A DNA stretch of 64,000 nucleotides from Diphasiastrum complanatum (lineage: Eukaryota > Streptophyta > Lycopodiopsida > Lycopodiales > Lycopodiaceae): positions 47,368,542 through 47,432,541 of the forward strand of contig CM055099.1 of the NCBI GenBank assembly GCA_029204225.1, given 5' to 3'. Position numbers and translations under genes: made by a program. Positions 1 to 13,976 of this stretch are shown one piece after another (within the stretch, counting starts at the first letter, position 1; each line of letters starts with the position of its first letter). A model generated the notes under the pieces. The model ran no database searches, was not told the origin of the DNA, and saw only the letters and a list, made by a program, of their open reading frames with translations.

Positions 1-201
1 AGCTCAATAATTATCAGTAAGGTTGTTTGCCTGTCTCTATACCTTTCTCTGTGTTATCTGATATTTTTTGTCATAACTGCTACTTGAATCAATGCAGGCA
101 TAATCTTGATGAACAAAAGTAACATAATGGGAGGTTGGACCTCCTTTATGACAAATTTTCAACCTGGCTAGTTTCAAGCTTTCATTGATGCATTCACTTA
201 C

Positions 202-472
202 CTTTTGAATGGTAAATCACCAATAGACCTTGAAACTGCCAGCATTCCATTCAATCTTGGCACACCTCCCCATTCCTCAACATATCCACCAGCAGCCTCA
301 ATCCGTAATCTTTCTTCTTTCCTATCTGGGTGATGGTCTTGAGTCAAATCTTCTACACACGAATCTCTTCCATCAAGATCAGTTCCTGCATCAGGGAACT
401 TTGACATAAATTCTATGTTATGCTGGAACTTATGTTGAGCCCATCGTTTCTCCTTCGTTGTCAACTTCAAAC
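202..472 (-). CDS. PP2C exon 4
   Basis: A 271-nt exon. Acceptor CTCCCAG ends at 473 and the donor AAAG|GTAAGT begins at 201. It encodes [15 protein letters not shown] through the motif [21 protein letters not shown] and [18 protein letters not shown]. The Asp of SIGD is a conserved structural and metal-site residue of the family. The gene continues left of base 1. Confidence 0.88.
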
Positions 473-1833
473 CTGGGAGCAGGCATCCATAGAATAGCTT
501 AATTCTTGGTAGATAAACTGCTAATCTTAGGTTGAACTTTAAACAACAAAATAGGAACTGATGTACTTCCACACTCACAAATAATACCTATAGTAAGAAG
601 TTGAAGTACTAAGAAGATGATTACTTCTTACTGTAACTAATGGAACCAAGTCTTACTCTTCCTCAAATATATTTCTGTATATCAACTGCAAGTTTTCTTG
701 CTAGCAAACTTTTATAGCAGTATCCATTCTGATAAAAAAGAGTCATCATTCAAATGTTTTCTGTTACAGGCAACATACTTTCATGTTCACAATTGAGAAA
801 TCTATTCATGTAGGAAACATAAGAAAACCCCACTTGAAGGAGAAGACAACAGGTGAGGGAAGCAGGCATCCAAGTACTTAACAGAAACATTACATTGTAG
901 AACTAGCAAGTTGCTCATTCCATGGAGATTGATAGTTTTGAACCTTCAATGGCTGCAAAAATTCAGTTTTTTGGTATACTACTGCTAGACCATTGCAATT
1001 TAAATCCTGTTAGCCAAAGCTTTTCAATGCACAATTTCTATGAGGACCTAATTTAGTGTGATCAATTTTCCAATTTTGTGACGCTGAAACCTGACTTTGC
1101 AATATGCTAACTCAACTAACAAGAGCATTTAAGCTGTGTGCCAAATAGTACTTAAATATACAATAGAACTAGCAATAATTATATAAAAGAAAGAAAAGAA
1201 GCTTCTAGTCCCCAACCTTTGCTCAACATACTTTCGCAAGGAAAAGAACAAAAAAAAGCCTTTGAATCTCCTAAATTGGCAATTAACACATGACCATCCA
1301 TTGTAAGTGCAATACATGCAGTTGTTCCTCCTTCCCAACCTTTATGTTTCGCTTCCTGTAATTCATTCACACGATTAATGAGACATAGAATATAGCAGAG
1401 GTTTACAGTCAGATTTTAATCTATAGATTGTTTCTGGTATTAATAGCCAGCACTCCAAAATCCAAACACCATGACAATATTCTTTTCTTGCCGGAGTTGA
1501 ATAATATGCCATGCATGTTGCACTTGAATCACATTGAACCACCTAACAGAGAGCATAGAGCAATGAATGAAAGCTTTATGCTTAAATTTCTAAAGACCTG
1601 TAAACAGAAATGAGAAGTACTTTAGTGTCATTTTACATTCTTAAAGATGTGAATAGTAAGCTCCACAAAAAATTTGCTGTGTTAATGATAAAGAAAGAAT
1701 GGGTCACCTTCTTTTGACCTTTTCTTTGGGTTGTACACAGTTCAAGTAGGACCAAAGCAAGGGCTAAAGATGATACATCATGCAGACACGACATTTCAGA
1801 TTGTATCACATGTTCGCTCAAATAATTTGTACA

Positions 1834-1881
<48 letters not shown>

Positions 1882-4800
1882 CGCGCGCGCGCACGTGCAC
1901 ACATGTGTGTGCATTCACAAGTGTCTGTATGAGTGTATTGTGTCTATGTGCACACATAAGAGAGAGAGAAAGAAAGAAAGCTTTATTACGTCTTGTTGAC
2001 ACCTATAGGTACAAAAGACTAAATGAATACATATCAAGTGTGTCATAACCATAGGAGAGTTAGAAATGTCTCCATGAATAAAAAGAAGAATAGATAACTA
2101 ATCTATTGTACAGTAAATAAATACAAAAACATCAAATTGAGCTCCCCAAATAGACGAAACTGAAATACAATAGCTAGATATATCGCTATCTGTCACTATT
2201 GGTCAACCCTCTTGAAAAAGGACATCTCTGGATCTCTGCTGAAGAGCTACACGTCGAGGCTGAGCACAAGGTCTATGATGTTGCTGCTGATTCTGCCGTC
2301 TGCTTTGCTCTAAGGTAGAGATATGACTTGTCTAAGGCACTAATGCCTGGCACGATGTCAAACTCTCACTGGAATATCTATCTCATCCTTTGATCTGTCC
2401 TCTGTATCCTCTATAGATCTCTGCTTGCATCTAGTAGAAACTTTGTGATACTCATCTGCTGGTGTGTAAAAGCCTGGCCCTCAGATAGAACTCATCTTAG
2501 GGACATCATCTCTTGTATCATCAAGGCTACAGTTATGGACTCGGCTCATTACATTCGCCATGTCCATTTACATTTACTTTACTTTCTGCATAAGCAGGCT
2601 TTGGGCCCTTTTTTATTCATTATTTGACATTTAGACTATATGATTGGCCTTGGGCCCTATTATTGACATTTAGACCATATTATTGGCCTTGGGCCCTATG
2701 ATTCACTATATTGGTTATTTGGTTATATTACTGAGAGTGGGGGCCTTCTTGGAGGGCGCACTATTTTCCCTCTCAGTTTGGCCCTAGCCACTGGAAGCTT
2801 CCTTTTAGGGCTTCCTCTTGGCTATAAGTAGGGATTCTGTGTCATTTGTTACTTGGCTTATGATATGATCTCCTTCTTTAGTCTCTTTAAGCTTTCTCTC
2901 TCCTGCTTTCTAGGGTTAAGTCTTGCTTATGTGATGCTTTCATAGACTAAATCTAGATCAGCCGTGGCTACGTTCATAACTGCTACACAAAGTGGGTCCT
3001 CATATGTATCAAAAAAATGAAGTATCTCACCCTAATCTCATAATAGGTTGGGCATATCTGAAGATGAAATGGTCTTCATCCTCAATCTCCTCAAGTGTAC
3101 AGGTCTGAATATGTTTGGGACAGCCCACACAATCAACCTCCATAGAACAGGATCTATAGTAGAGGAGTTCCACCCCGAGTTGTCCATCCCAAACTCTATG
3201 CACATACGGCTTGTACATAAACTAGTGAATATAATGGTGTGTGCCATTCGGAATTGATAATAAAGAGATACCAAGAGAGTCAAGTAGATGAACTGCTTGG
3301 GAATACCATGACAAATGGAGACCCTAATTATGCAATATCCGTGATGACATGCCGGCCGTGTAGGGATATCTGGTCTGCCTGGTCCAAACAAGGTAGGGGA
3401 GAGTGAGCATCCTTGCTTCACTCCAATGGTACCATCAACCAGCGGTGTCCAGCGGTGTGATACCCTCCTCTGGTTGAAAATCTCTCTCATGCAAAGCCAT
3501 GACCGCCAATATTGTATCTGACTGGAAACCAAGGCCCTGTAATCTCTGGATAAGTAAGTGTCTCAGAACATAATCAAAAACCTTCCAAAAAGCCACAAAA
3601 CAATAGTATATCCACTCACGTCTGGATCTAGCCTCCTCAATAATAAATCTCAATGTGAAAATCTGGTTAGAAGTGGAATAATGAGCTCGGAAACCTACCT
3701 GCCCCAAAAGCATGTAGACATCTAATCTTGGCTTCGCTGCTGACTATTGTCTGTAAGACTGAGCCATATACTTTGCCCATAATGTGGCCAACATGATAGT
3801 GCGGTAGTTTTCTGGTTTCAACTTTCATGGGATCACCCCCCTTGTGAATGGGATGCATGACCTTGGTGCACCAGGAAGTGGTGAAGCCTTGAGTGACTAC
3901 AAGATTAAAGAGGTCAGCTAGGATGGGGGAGAGTAAGTTGTTTGCAACGATAAGAGGCTCTGCTTTCTTATCTTTGATATCTCTTGTGTGACGGGTATTG
4001 AGGTTCCTCCCGTACTTGGTAAATTTCCAAGTTAAGTAGTTAATCACAAATATATATCCTATAATAGATTTGTAGAGCCCTACTACATGCAAAATTATTC
4101 TATAGCTAATCCAAATGACATAGGCCCCTAAATATAGCTCACAGGCATGGCCTATTAAGCATTACGGGTCAAATTAAAATTCATTTTTAACACTCTCCCT
4201 GAATGTTAATTTTGTTATCTACTTTCTCAAATTTATTTTACCAAGTCCCTTAGAAAAAATATCAGCAACTTGCTCTTTTGTAGGAGAATAGATAACCTCA
4301 ACTTCATGATTCTAAAGTCTCTCTAATGAAATGTTGGTGTACTTCAATATGCTATGATTTGCTATTCTTTGCCACTTGAAGCAACTCTAATTATCACACT
4401 GAAGTACCTTAGGTGTTTCTTGTTCCTTATGAAGATCATGTAGAATCCTTCGTAACCAAATTGCCTCGCATGCTACAATCGTAGTAGCTGGATACTCTGC
4501 CTCTATAGATGACAATGCAATGGTAGGCTACTTCTTTGAACTCCAAGATAATGAACATGATCCAAGACTAAAGACATAACTTGTCATGCCCACGTTCGAA
4601 CTGATCTCGGATTATTATCCCATTAGGTGGTTAGTAGGCCTACCTCGACCTGTAAATTAATTATGATTATGAGGGCTTGGGGCTTTATGGTCATAATTAA
4701 TAGTTGGAGGCCTAAAACTCAAGATGGTGGATTTCAGTGGTATCTCCCTCTAATCTCATAGTAGATTGGGCATCTGAATAGAAAGTGCTCCTCAGACTCC

Positions 4801-7800
4801 ACCTCAGACAGAGAACATATCTAGCAGATCCACTCCTCTCGTGAGGTACCATGAAAACGTCCAATCTCAATCTCAAGATGATGTGATGAGACTTGTAACT
4901 GACCCAGTGTGAATCTCAGAACATGGGATAATCCGGAGTCTAAATAGCACGGTAGAACTGGGTCCCCACTACATCCATCTCCAAGAAACGAGTCCTATAA
5001 TAGTCGAGTTTGAACCCTAACTCATGTACGATGAAGATATGCTCTATATAGTAGTGCCCAATGGGAGGTCCGTGATAGAGATGCCGAGGATGGTGAGGAC
5101 ATGAAACAACCTATAGTCGATTTTCGATCTTCCACATCTCTAGCCCAATCCGCATCAACAAAGACCTTGCAACGGTGAACCATCTTGACTTTCATAAAAG
5201 ATACCAAATCATAATGTACCTTTAATATATTTCAGTATCCGCGTTGCAGCTTTCCAATGAACATGCTTAGGCTTAGCCATAAACTGACCAACTATACTAC
5301 AACATATGCAATATTTGGTTGTGTAGTCGTAAGTTAGATCAAACTTCCAACAAATTGTCTATATAATGTTTCATCTACATCTTGATCGTCCTTAGTTTTC
5401 GTACGCTTACATCTACAATCATATGGGATTGAAATAGGTTTGGATTCTGACATCCCAATATTTTCAAGAAATTCATGTGCATACTTTAATTGAGAAATAC
5501 ATAGACCATGTGCTACTCTCCATATCTCAATCCCTAGAATATAATGTATTGAAGCAAGATCTTTCATGTCAAACTCTGATGAGAGATCTTTTTTAATATT
5601 TCGAATCAAAACTTGAATAGAACCTATGATGATAAGATCATCAACATACATCACTACAATAACAATTTGATTATCTTTTACCATAACATAAAGTGTACAC
5701 TCCACATTACTCCTTTGAAAACCAAGCTCCTCAAAGTATGCATAAATCCTCGTGTACCATGCCCTAGGTGCTTGCTTAACTCCATATAATGCCTTTTCCA
5801 ACTTGCAAGTCGTGTCTTCCTATCCTGCTACAACCAAACTGAGCTGCCAATGATAGAATTGTCCTCATAGTAGTCAACTTGCAAAACTTTCTTTGTAGTC
5901 AATCCCTTCTTGTTGAGCATACCCTTTTGCAACCAAGCTCCAACTTTGCCATATGTTTGTCTATAGATCCATCTGATTTATACTTAGTTCTATAGATCCA
6001 CTTGCATCCAACTACCTTCTTACCTTTAGGCAACTGAACAAGCCTCCAAGTCTTGTTCTTCATGATTGAATTGTACTCTTCACCCATAGCTTTCCTCCAA
6101 CTATCCTCTTTTTAAGCTTCCCTAAAAGTAGATGGATTCTTAGTTTCCAAAACTATAGCCATAAATGCAATTTGTACATCTTTATCCTCATGTTGATCCT
6201 CATGTCGATCTTGATCTTGATCCTCATGCTGCTTCTCAAGCCTTGCCGATCTTCTAGCTCCCTATTTACATGACTCTCCCTTTTCCAAGATGACTCCATC
6301 TTTGATAGTCTCATAGTACCACCCACGTAACTTTCTAATAAACGGTCCTGCTCGGTGAAGTCGAAGGTGAATAAGTATCCCATATACTTGATCTCTCTTT
6401 CTTTTTTCCTATATTCATCAAGGCTTCTCTAGGCAAATGAGTTGGTGTAGGCAATTTGTGGGTCGATTCAGGTTCTCGTAAAGTACTTTCCTTCCTTCAA
6501 TATCATAAAGCCTGTATCCCTTGTCTTATTAAAATATCCAAGCATCAAACACTTTGTTGCGTTCGAATCCAACATACTTCTCATGTCCTGAGGTATATGA
6601 GCATATGCAATAGTATCAAACACTCTCAAATAACTTACACTGGGTTTCTTACCTGTATAAGTTTCTTCTGGAGTTCGATTCTCATTCTCTATTGCTTTGG
6701 TAGGATGCCTATTCAAAAGATAAATTGCTATTTTAACTACTTCACCCCAAAATGAATTAGGAAGATCATTCTTCTAGCAATTTCCACAATAGAACAGTTT
6801 TCTTTTTGCAACTCCATTTTGTTAAGGTGTTTCTATACCTACCAACTATCTCTTTATGCCATTGTCCTTACAAAACATTTGAAATCCTATAGAAAGATAC
6901 TTTCCCCCTTTATCTGTCTACCTATTTCTTTTTCAACCTTTGCCTTAGACCAGGTAAAGCATTTCAATGCCTCACTTTTATTCTTGAGAAGATATACGCA
7001 TATCTTCCTAGAATATCATCAACAAACACCATAAAATAACTTGCTCCACTATGAGACTATGTTTTCATAGGACCACACAAATCTGTATGAACAAGTTCTA
7101 GAATATTTCTTGCTCTAGTTGTACTGAAATAAAATTTGTCTATGAAGTTTTTTAAAGATACAACCTTTCATAGAATTTGTAATGTGGAATATCTTGAGGT
7201 AAACTTGTAACCATATTAGATTTCCTCAAAGCTTGTAGACTATCAAAATTCAAATGTCCAAACCTTTCATGCCATAACTTACTTGTCACTTCAATATCAG
7301 CAATCCCGCTTGATGACTTATCATCTACGCCTAAAGTTCGTATTACCTTCTTGCGAGAAAGAACCCCTTCAACTACCACTTCATTGTTCTTCTTCTTGAT
7401 AAAACAACGTTCTTCATCGAACTGCACAACCATATGTTGCTTTGTCGTAGCTGAAACTAGGAGTTAATTTTTCTTTACGCCAGGTACATAGAGAACTGCC
7501 TTGATATCACCAACCTTTCCTGAAGGTAATTGAATATGTTCCTTCCCAACACCCTTGATGTTGTAAGTATGATTGTCTCCCAACTTGACATTTATACCAT
7601 CATCTAGTTGAGAACTAGATAGCCAATCCCGTCGAGGTGTCATATGCTTTGATGCACCTGAATCGATAAACCAACATTCTTCTTCCCTTGAGAAATCACA
7701 TGAAGATGTTGATGCTGGAAAGAATTCACAAATGTCGAGATCCAAAGCACTCAACTTCATATCAAGTCCTTTTTCTTTAGCAGAATTTCTTGCCTCTTTC

Positions 7801-10800
7801 TTCCAGTTGAACTTGTTCTTCCAACATTCTTTTAAATAATGAACCTGCTTACCGCAAATAAAGCTCTTTCCTTTCCTATTAAAATTTGCCTTCTCTTCAT
7901 CTTCTTGTTCATTTGACTTATTCCTTTTCTCCCAATTTCCTTGCTACTTTTGCTTTCCTTAGTTCTTCTTCCACTTTTCACCTTTCTTCGAATTTTGTCC
8001 CTGCTTTTTTCCTATGAATGCTTGTTCTTTAAAATCATCCCTGTTCATGAGATTATGACGTCTCATTTCCTCTTGTAACAAAGTAGCATTCAATTCATCA
8101 AAAGTAGGCCTAGTTTCTCATAAAGATAAACATGATAACAAAATTCTGATAAGCTAGTGGTAAGCTATTGAGCATAATGGACACCAAATCTGGGACACTT
8201 TCTTATCATTTGTGAGAGGAACTTTGGCACTTGTAACAATATCCCAATACTCTTGATCTTCAATGTTTGTTGATCTTTGCTGGTTCCACAGAATTTTATC
8301 ATAAAATTCTTCAATGTTTGTTGGTTCCTCAAAATCTTTGTTGGTTGAGATTTTGACGGTTCCAAAAAATTTGATGGTTCTTCTTATAAAATACTTGCAT
8401 GTACTTCCAAGTAGAACCAAAGTATGCTATCAATGTCAATAATTTGTTTTCTTTATTACCATCGATTTGCATATGCTTGTCCAGCGCCTGTTCTGTTGAT
8501 CTGATCTTTAATGACCTTTCAACAACTGTTGCGCTCTTGGTATGTGAACTAAGAAGAAAGGCGTACTCACCTGCCTACGGTAATTTGTACGCGGATGTAG
8601 AAATCAGGTTCACTAGCTTCAAATGATGTGGTTATATTTGGCATAGGGGTACTAAGTCATATTTAGAGCCTAAGATGTAAGGGACACTTGGCATATGTTG
8701 TATGGGACACTTTGTCTAATGACTCCGATATATGAGTAACAGTAGTCTGACAGTTTTAACGGCTCATGCATCCTTGCCTATGCGTTCGCTCCTTCAAAGA
8801 AGCGCTGGCAAGGCTAGGAGCACCTTAACATGAAACAAATCTACTTGATTCAACCTACCTTGCTCGTGTAGTTCTTCCAAACTAATATACGAACATCTTG
8901 CAGCAATTAGCTTGAGCTCATATGCCTGTAATAACCAATAATGATTCGCCAAGCTGTATCAACCTTCCAAAGCACAAGCAATGATCTTCAGCGATCTAGT
9001 CCTTCTTGCAGATCTGATCCTTCACTTCATACGTTGGTTGATCAACAATCTTCCTCTTGGAAGTATTGAGATCTCCACCTTCGCATGCCAATTCTAGCCC
9101 CAACTTTCTCCTTCCAACAGCAGATCTGCAGCAGCAACCTAATCCTTCTTGCAACTTCTGTTTTCCAGCACCTAACCTGTTTGCACTCAGTAAGCTGAAA
9201 CTAGTGATCTGTCTTGCAGATAAAGTAACAATCATTCAACGCTCTAATCTGTGGATCTGATCTTCAACGATAGTGACCACAAAATCTGCCTCTAGTGTCT
9301 TTGATGAATTGCAAGACCTAGCTATGGAGTATCTTAACTTCAATACTAGATCAACCAAGAAAGCTTGAGAAACTTAGCTATGGAAAACATCACATACAAG
9401 GAGAATTGCATAAGCACCTCACCACACCAAAAGTTAGAAGAGAAAATGAATCGCTAGAGAGAGCGAGGAGGGCGTGGGTCCTCCAAATCCCTTGTGAGGC
9501 AAGCACCTCAATTACATGCATGGAAAGTCTAGGTGTCAACCATATGAGTGAGCTACTTGCCACTTGCACTAATTTACTCAACTTACAAAAAGGGGATGTA
9601 TTTAATTAATAACATGCCCCATGAGTTATGTACAACTTACAACTTAATTAGTGCTTAGCCAAAGGGGTAAAATAGGCATTACTCTTCAACACCCCCCCTT
9701 GATGGCTATTTTATTCAAACTGACACCCAACAAAGTTTTGAATTTTTCAAACTTATTTTTACTAAGTGGTTTAGTAAAGATATCAGCTATCTGGTAGTTG
9801 GTGTCGCAATAAACTAGCTCGATCTCACCACTGTGCACTTTCTCCCGTATGAAGTGCTAGTCCACCTCTATGTTCTTCGTCTGTGCATGATAGTTTGGAT
9901 TTCTCGCAAGGTGAATGTAGCTTTGGTTATCACAATGCAACAATGTAGGCCTTACTTGAGCAATCTGCATATCCTCAAGTAGACGGCGTAACCAAATGGC
10001 TTCACAAGTGGACCTCGTAGTCGCCCTATACTCAGGTTCGGTAGATGATAGGGCAATAGTAGGCTGCTTCTTGCTGCACCAAGATATAGCCCCTGAACCT
10101 AGGCTAAAGCAATAGCCTGTCGTCGATCTCCAATCGAGTCTATCACCTGCCTAATCAAAATCTGAATAACCTTCCAGCTGAAGGTCACCATCATCAGTGT
10201 ATCCAATCCCATAAGTCATCGTCCCTCTCACATATCGTAAGATCCGCTTGGCTGCCTTCCAATGTGATTCGGTAGGCTTACTCATAAATTGACTTGCAAT
10301 TCCAACCACATAAGCAATATCTGGCCTGGTGGTAGTAAGGTAAATCAGGCTGCCCACCAATTGGTGATAGAGAGTCTCATCTGCAAATGCTAGACCATCA
10401 TCTCTTGATGGCTTGTTGCTTGCATCCATGGGTGTGCTAATTGGTTTGCTTTCTTGCATGTTAAACCTCTTCAATAATTTCTGTGCATACTTTGCATGTG
10501 AGATAAAAGGACAACGCTTCCCTTTCCAAACCTCAACTCCTAGGCAATAGTGTGCAAACCCAAATCTCTCATCTCAAACTCACTAGAAAGATTTTTTTTA
10601 ACACAAGCAATAAGCTTCTTATTGCTTCCCATGATGGGTAAATCATCCACATAGAACACAACAACCACAAAGTCTTCTCCTTCCCTTGAAGACATAAAGA
10701 TTGCAATCAGAATTACTCTTCTCAAACCCTTGCCTTGAAAAGTACTCGTCAATTCGGCTATACCAAGCCCTTGGTGCCTGTTTGAGCCCATACAAGGCTT

Positions 10801-13800
10801 TTCTAAGCCTGCAAACCAGATGTTCCTTGCCTGTTATCTCCAACCCCTACGGTTGTTCCATGTAAACCTCCTCCTATAGGTGCCCATTAAGAAAGGCACT
10901 CTTGACATCCATTTGATGGACATCCCAATCAAAATATGAGGCTAAGGCCAAAACGGTCTTGATAGATGTCATCTTAGCAACAGGTGTGAATGTCTCTTCA
11001 TAGTCTAGCCCCTCCTGCTGGGCGTAGCCTTTCGCCACCAACCTTGCCTTGTACTTGTCCACTGTTCCATTGGCATGAAACTTGGTCTTATAGACCCACT
11101 TGCTTGCTTCCCTTCTGGCAATGTAGTGAGCTCCCATGTGTCATTCTCGACAATGGAGTCGTACTCCTCCTGCATGGCATGTTGCCATACCTTTTCCTTC
11201 ACTGCTTCATGAAAGAACTGTGGCTCATCTGCATCCAGAATTGTGGACATAAGAGCAAAGTTAATCTCTTGTCTCTCATGAGACCTAAGAGATCTTTTGG
11301 CACCCTGTCACAGCTCTCTCCTTCTTCCATCATTTGTCCCTCTTTGATTGTTTCCCAATACCACCTAGGTAGCTTCTTCCTAGTGGTAGGCGATATGGAT
11401 CGTGACCACATATCCCATGGTACTGTCTTAGTCTTCCGCTTCTCCCCAATTTCACCCTTATGTACTTGGCCAAATTGAGGTCTCGAACTAGCATGTTCGA
11501 TCTCCTATTGTTGCACTTGCTCTTGAGGCTCACTAGGATCCTCATCCGTGGAATCAATCAAGGGTAGGAACTCAGAAATTCCATCTTTCTCCTGCTCCTG
11601 TATCAATCTGCCGGTTATCACTCCCTCCGGTTCCTATATCAGGTTCTCAATATATACTATTTATATAAAAAAATATTGAAAAATCATTAAAAAATCATTC
11701 CGAGAATTATCGTTGCGTACTATGTTAAAATTCCCTCACATTATTTATCAAAAAACACATGGAAACCACGTAAAGTAAGTATTGTGCTTGTTCAAAACTT
11801 GTAAACTTTGATAGCTCAAATGACCATACCTCTCGTGCCAAAGCTTGTCCTTCTAGAATCCTGACAAGGCCTCTTGGCTAGGAATGGCTGTGTAAAGCTT
11901 GTAAAGACCCCCTTCTTGCATTCCCTTGGCTACCACCTTGAAGCTTTGATCTTTGTCTTTTACCAAACAGGTAGATTCGTCAAACTCCACCAGCATGTTC
12001 TGTTTGGTAATGGCTAGCCAACCCTGGTACATGCAACACACTCTTGATTACCTTCACCTCTCTTGATGATAGTTGCACTGGAACTGTGCCTTTGCCCCTC
12101 ACCTCATGTGTAGAGTTATCTCCAAGGCATACTTGCTGACCATCTCCTGTCTCCTCATAGGTGACCAATGTCTATGAGGTGTCATGTGCTTTGAGGCTCC
12201 AGAATCAATGTATCATCCACCAAACGTGGATTCAGATGATAGGGCTGTGGTGAATAGATCAAAGCTCACCAGATTGCTCTTCTCCTGCAACTTTATCAAC
12301 AAAGAAACCCTGCTGGTTCTTTCCCTTCTTCTGATCGCTTTGCTTCTTTGGGCATTCAAAAGCGAAATGCCTATACTTGCCACAATAGTTGCAGTTGCCC
12401 TTCCTCTTGGGTGTAGACGAGGAATTGGTGCTTGACTCCTCTCCAACCTGTAACTTGGACACCTGCTGCTCCAAGCTTTGCTTTGAGTTCTTTCCTTTGC
12501 CTTTCCCTTTCTTCTGAAAGTTCTGCTTCTTCTTGGAAGCAAATGCATGTTCTGGACAAGATTACAAGGCGATTCGACCGGTTTGAACCGGCCAAGCTGG
12601 TTCAAACCAAAAAAAAAAATGCCAAAACGTTTCTTTGGCTTTTGGATTTCTTTTTTTCTTTTTTTCTTTTTTTCCCGGTTCGAACCGGCTCCAAAAAGTT
12701 CGAAGGTTCGAGGTTCGAACCGCGATTCGTGCAACTATGGTTCTGGATTATCTTCCCTTTCAAAAAGATTCTTCCTTCTCATCTCCTCCTGTAAAAGAAG
12801 ACCACATAACTCCCCAAAGGTTGGGAGTTTCTCCCTAGCAGAAAGGGACATCACATAGTCTTGATAGTTGAATGACAAACTGTTCAAGACTATGGGAACA
12901 ATACTCACTTACTGTCTCTCCTACTGAAGCAAGCTGGTCCATAAGGTCCTTGATCTTTGTGATGTGATCACCTATTGTTGCACCTGCTTCCATCTTGAGA
13001 GTATATAACCTGTTTTGCAAATACACAAGCTTGGCTGAATCCACTGTTTCAAACATAGACTTCAAAATAGTCCAAGCATCCACTGCATCCTTTGCATCGC
13101 AAATGTGAGGAAAATGTTGTCCTTGACAAAAAGATTCATCATCCTAAGAGCCTTCTGTCTCCTGTTTATGTAGTCCTACAATTCAGGTTCAGATGTTGGT
13201 ACAGGCTCTCTACCTGCCATTAACTCCCAGCAATTCCTGTCCATCAAGATGTTAGCCATCTTGAACTTCCACACTCTGTAGTTTGTGCCATCAAGTTTGC
13301 TCGATTCACCCAGCAAATTCTCCCCAAGACTAGCCATGCTATAATTTGTGCTCAAACAAAAACCTGAAAGAAATCAGAAAGAAACAACTTCCAGCAACTA
13401 GGGTTTGACCCCAAACTAGGGTATTTAGCCACTTCAAGGCAACCCTCTAGCTCCTGCTTTTGACTTTGCCACTTCGCCTTACTAGCACAAGCACTAGGCC
13501 CCACTGGTTCAGTAACCAAAAGCCCCTACAGAAAGTGCGCCCTACTTTTGTGTAAGCTCCTCCAAAAAGACTCCCCAAAACTTAGAATTAGAAATTTTTT
13601 AGATCATCCCACTCTCCTTGCCAATAGCTCTCCAACAATGTAAGACTCAACCTGATCTGACTTCTGTAGATCAAAAGCTCCCTCTTACAAGATTGAGGTG
13701 CTTGTGGAAGATGAGAATCTTCTCAAGAATCTGAGCACTGAAGTTTCTCTCACTCACAGACTCACAGGCTAGACAACCTGCTCTGATACCATGATGAATT

Positions 13801-13945
13801 GCAAGACCTAGCTATGGAGTATCTTAACTTCAATACTAGATCAACCAAGAAAGCTTGAGAAACTTAGCTATGGAAAACATCGCATAAAAGGAGAATTGCA
13901 TAAGCACCTAACCACACCAAAAGTTAGAAGAGAAAATGAATTGCT

Positions 13946-13976
<31 letters not shown>

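Noticed and set aside
13780-13791. tRNA gene suggested by initiator-Met sequence
   Set aside because: Only the 12 bases complementary to the tRNA 3' end are present, next to an LTR. They are primer-binding sites.
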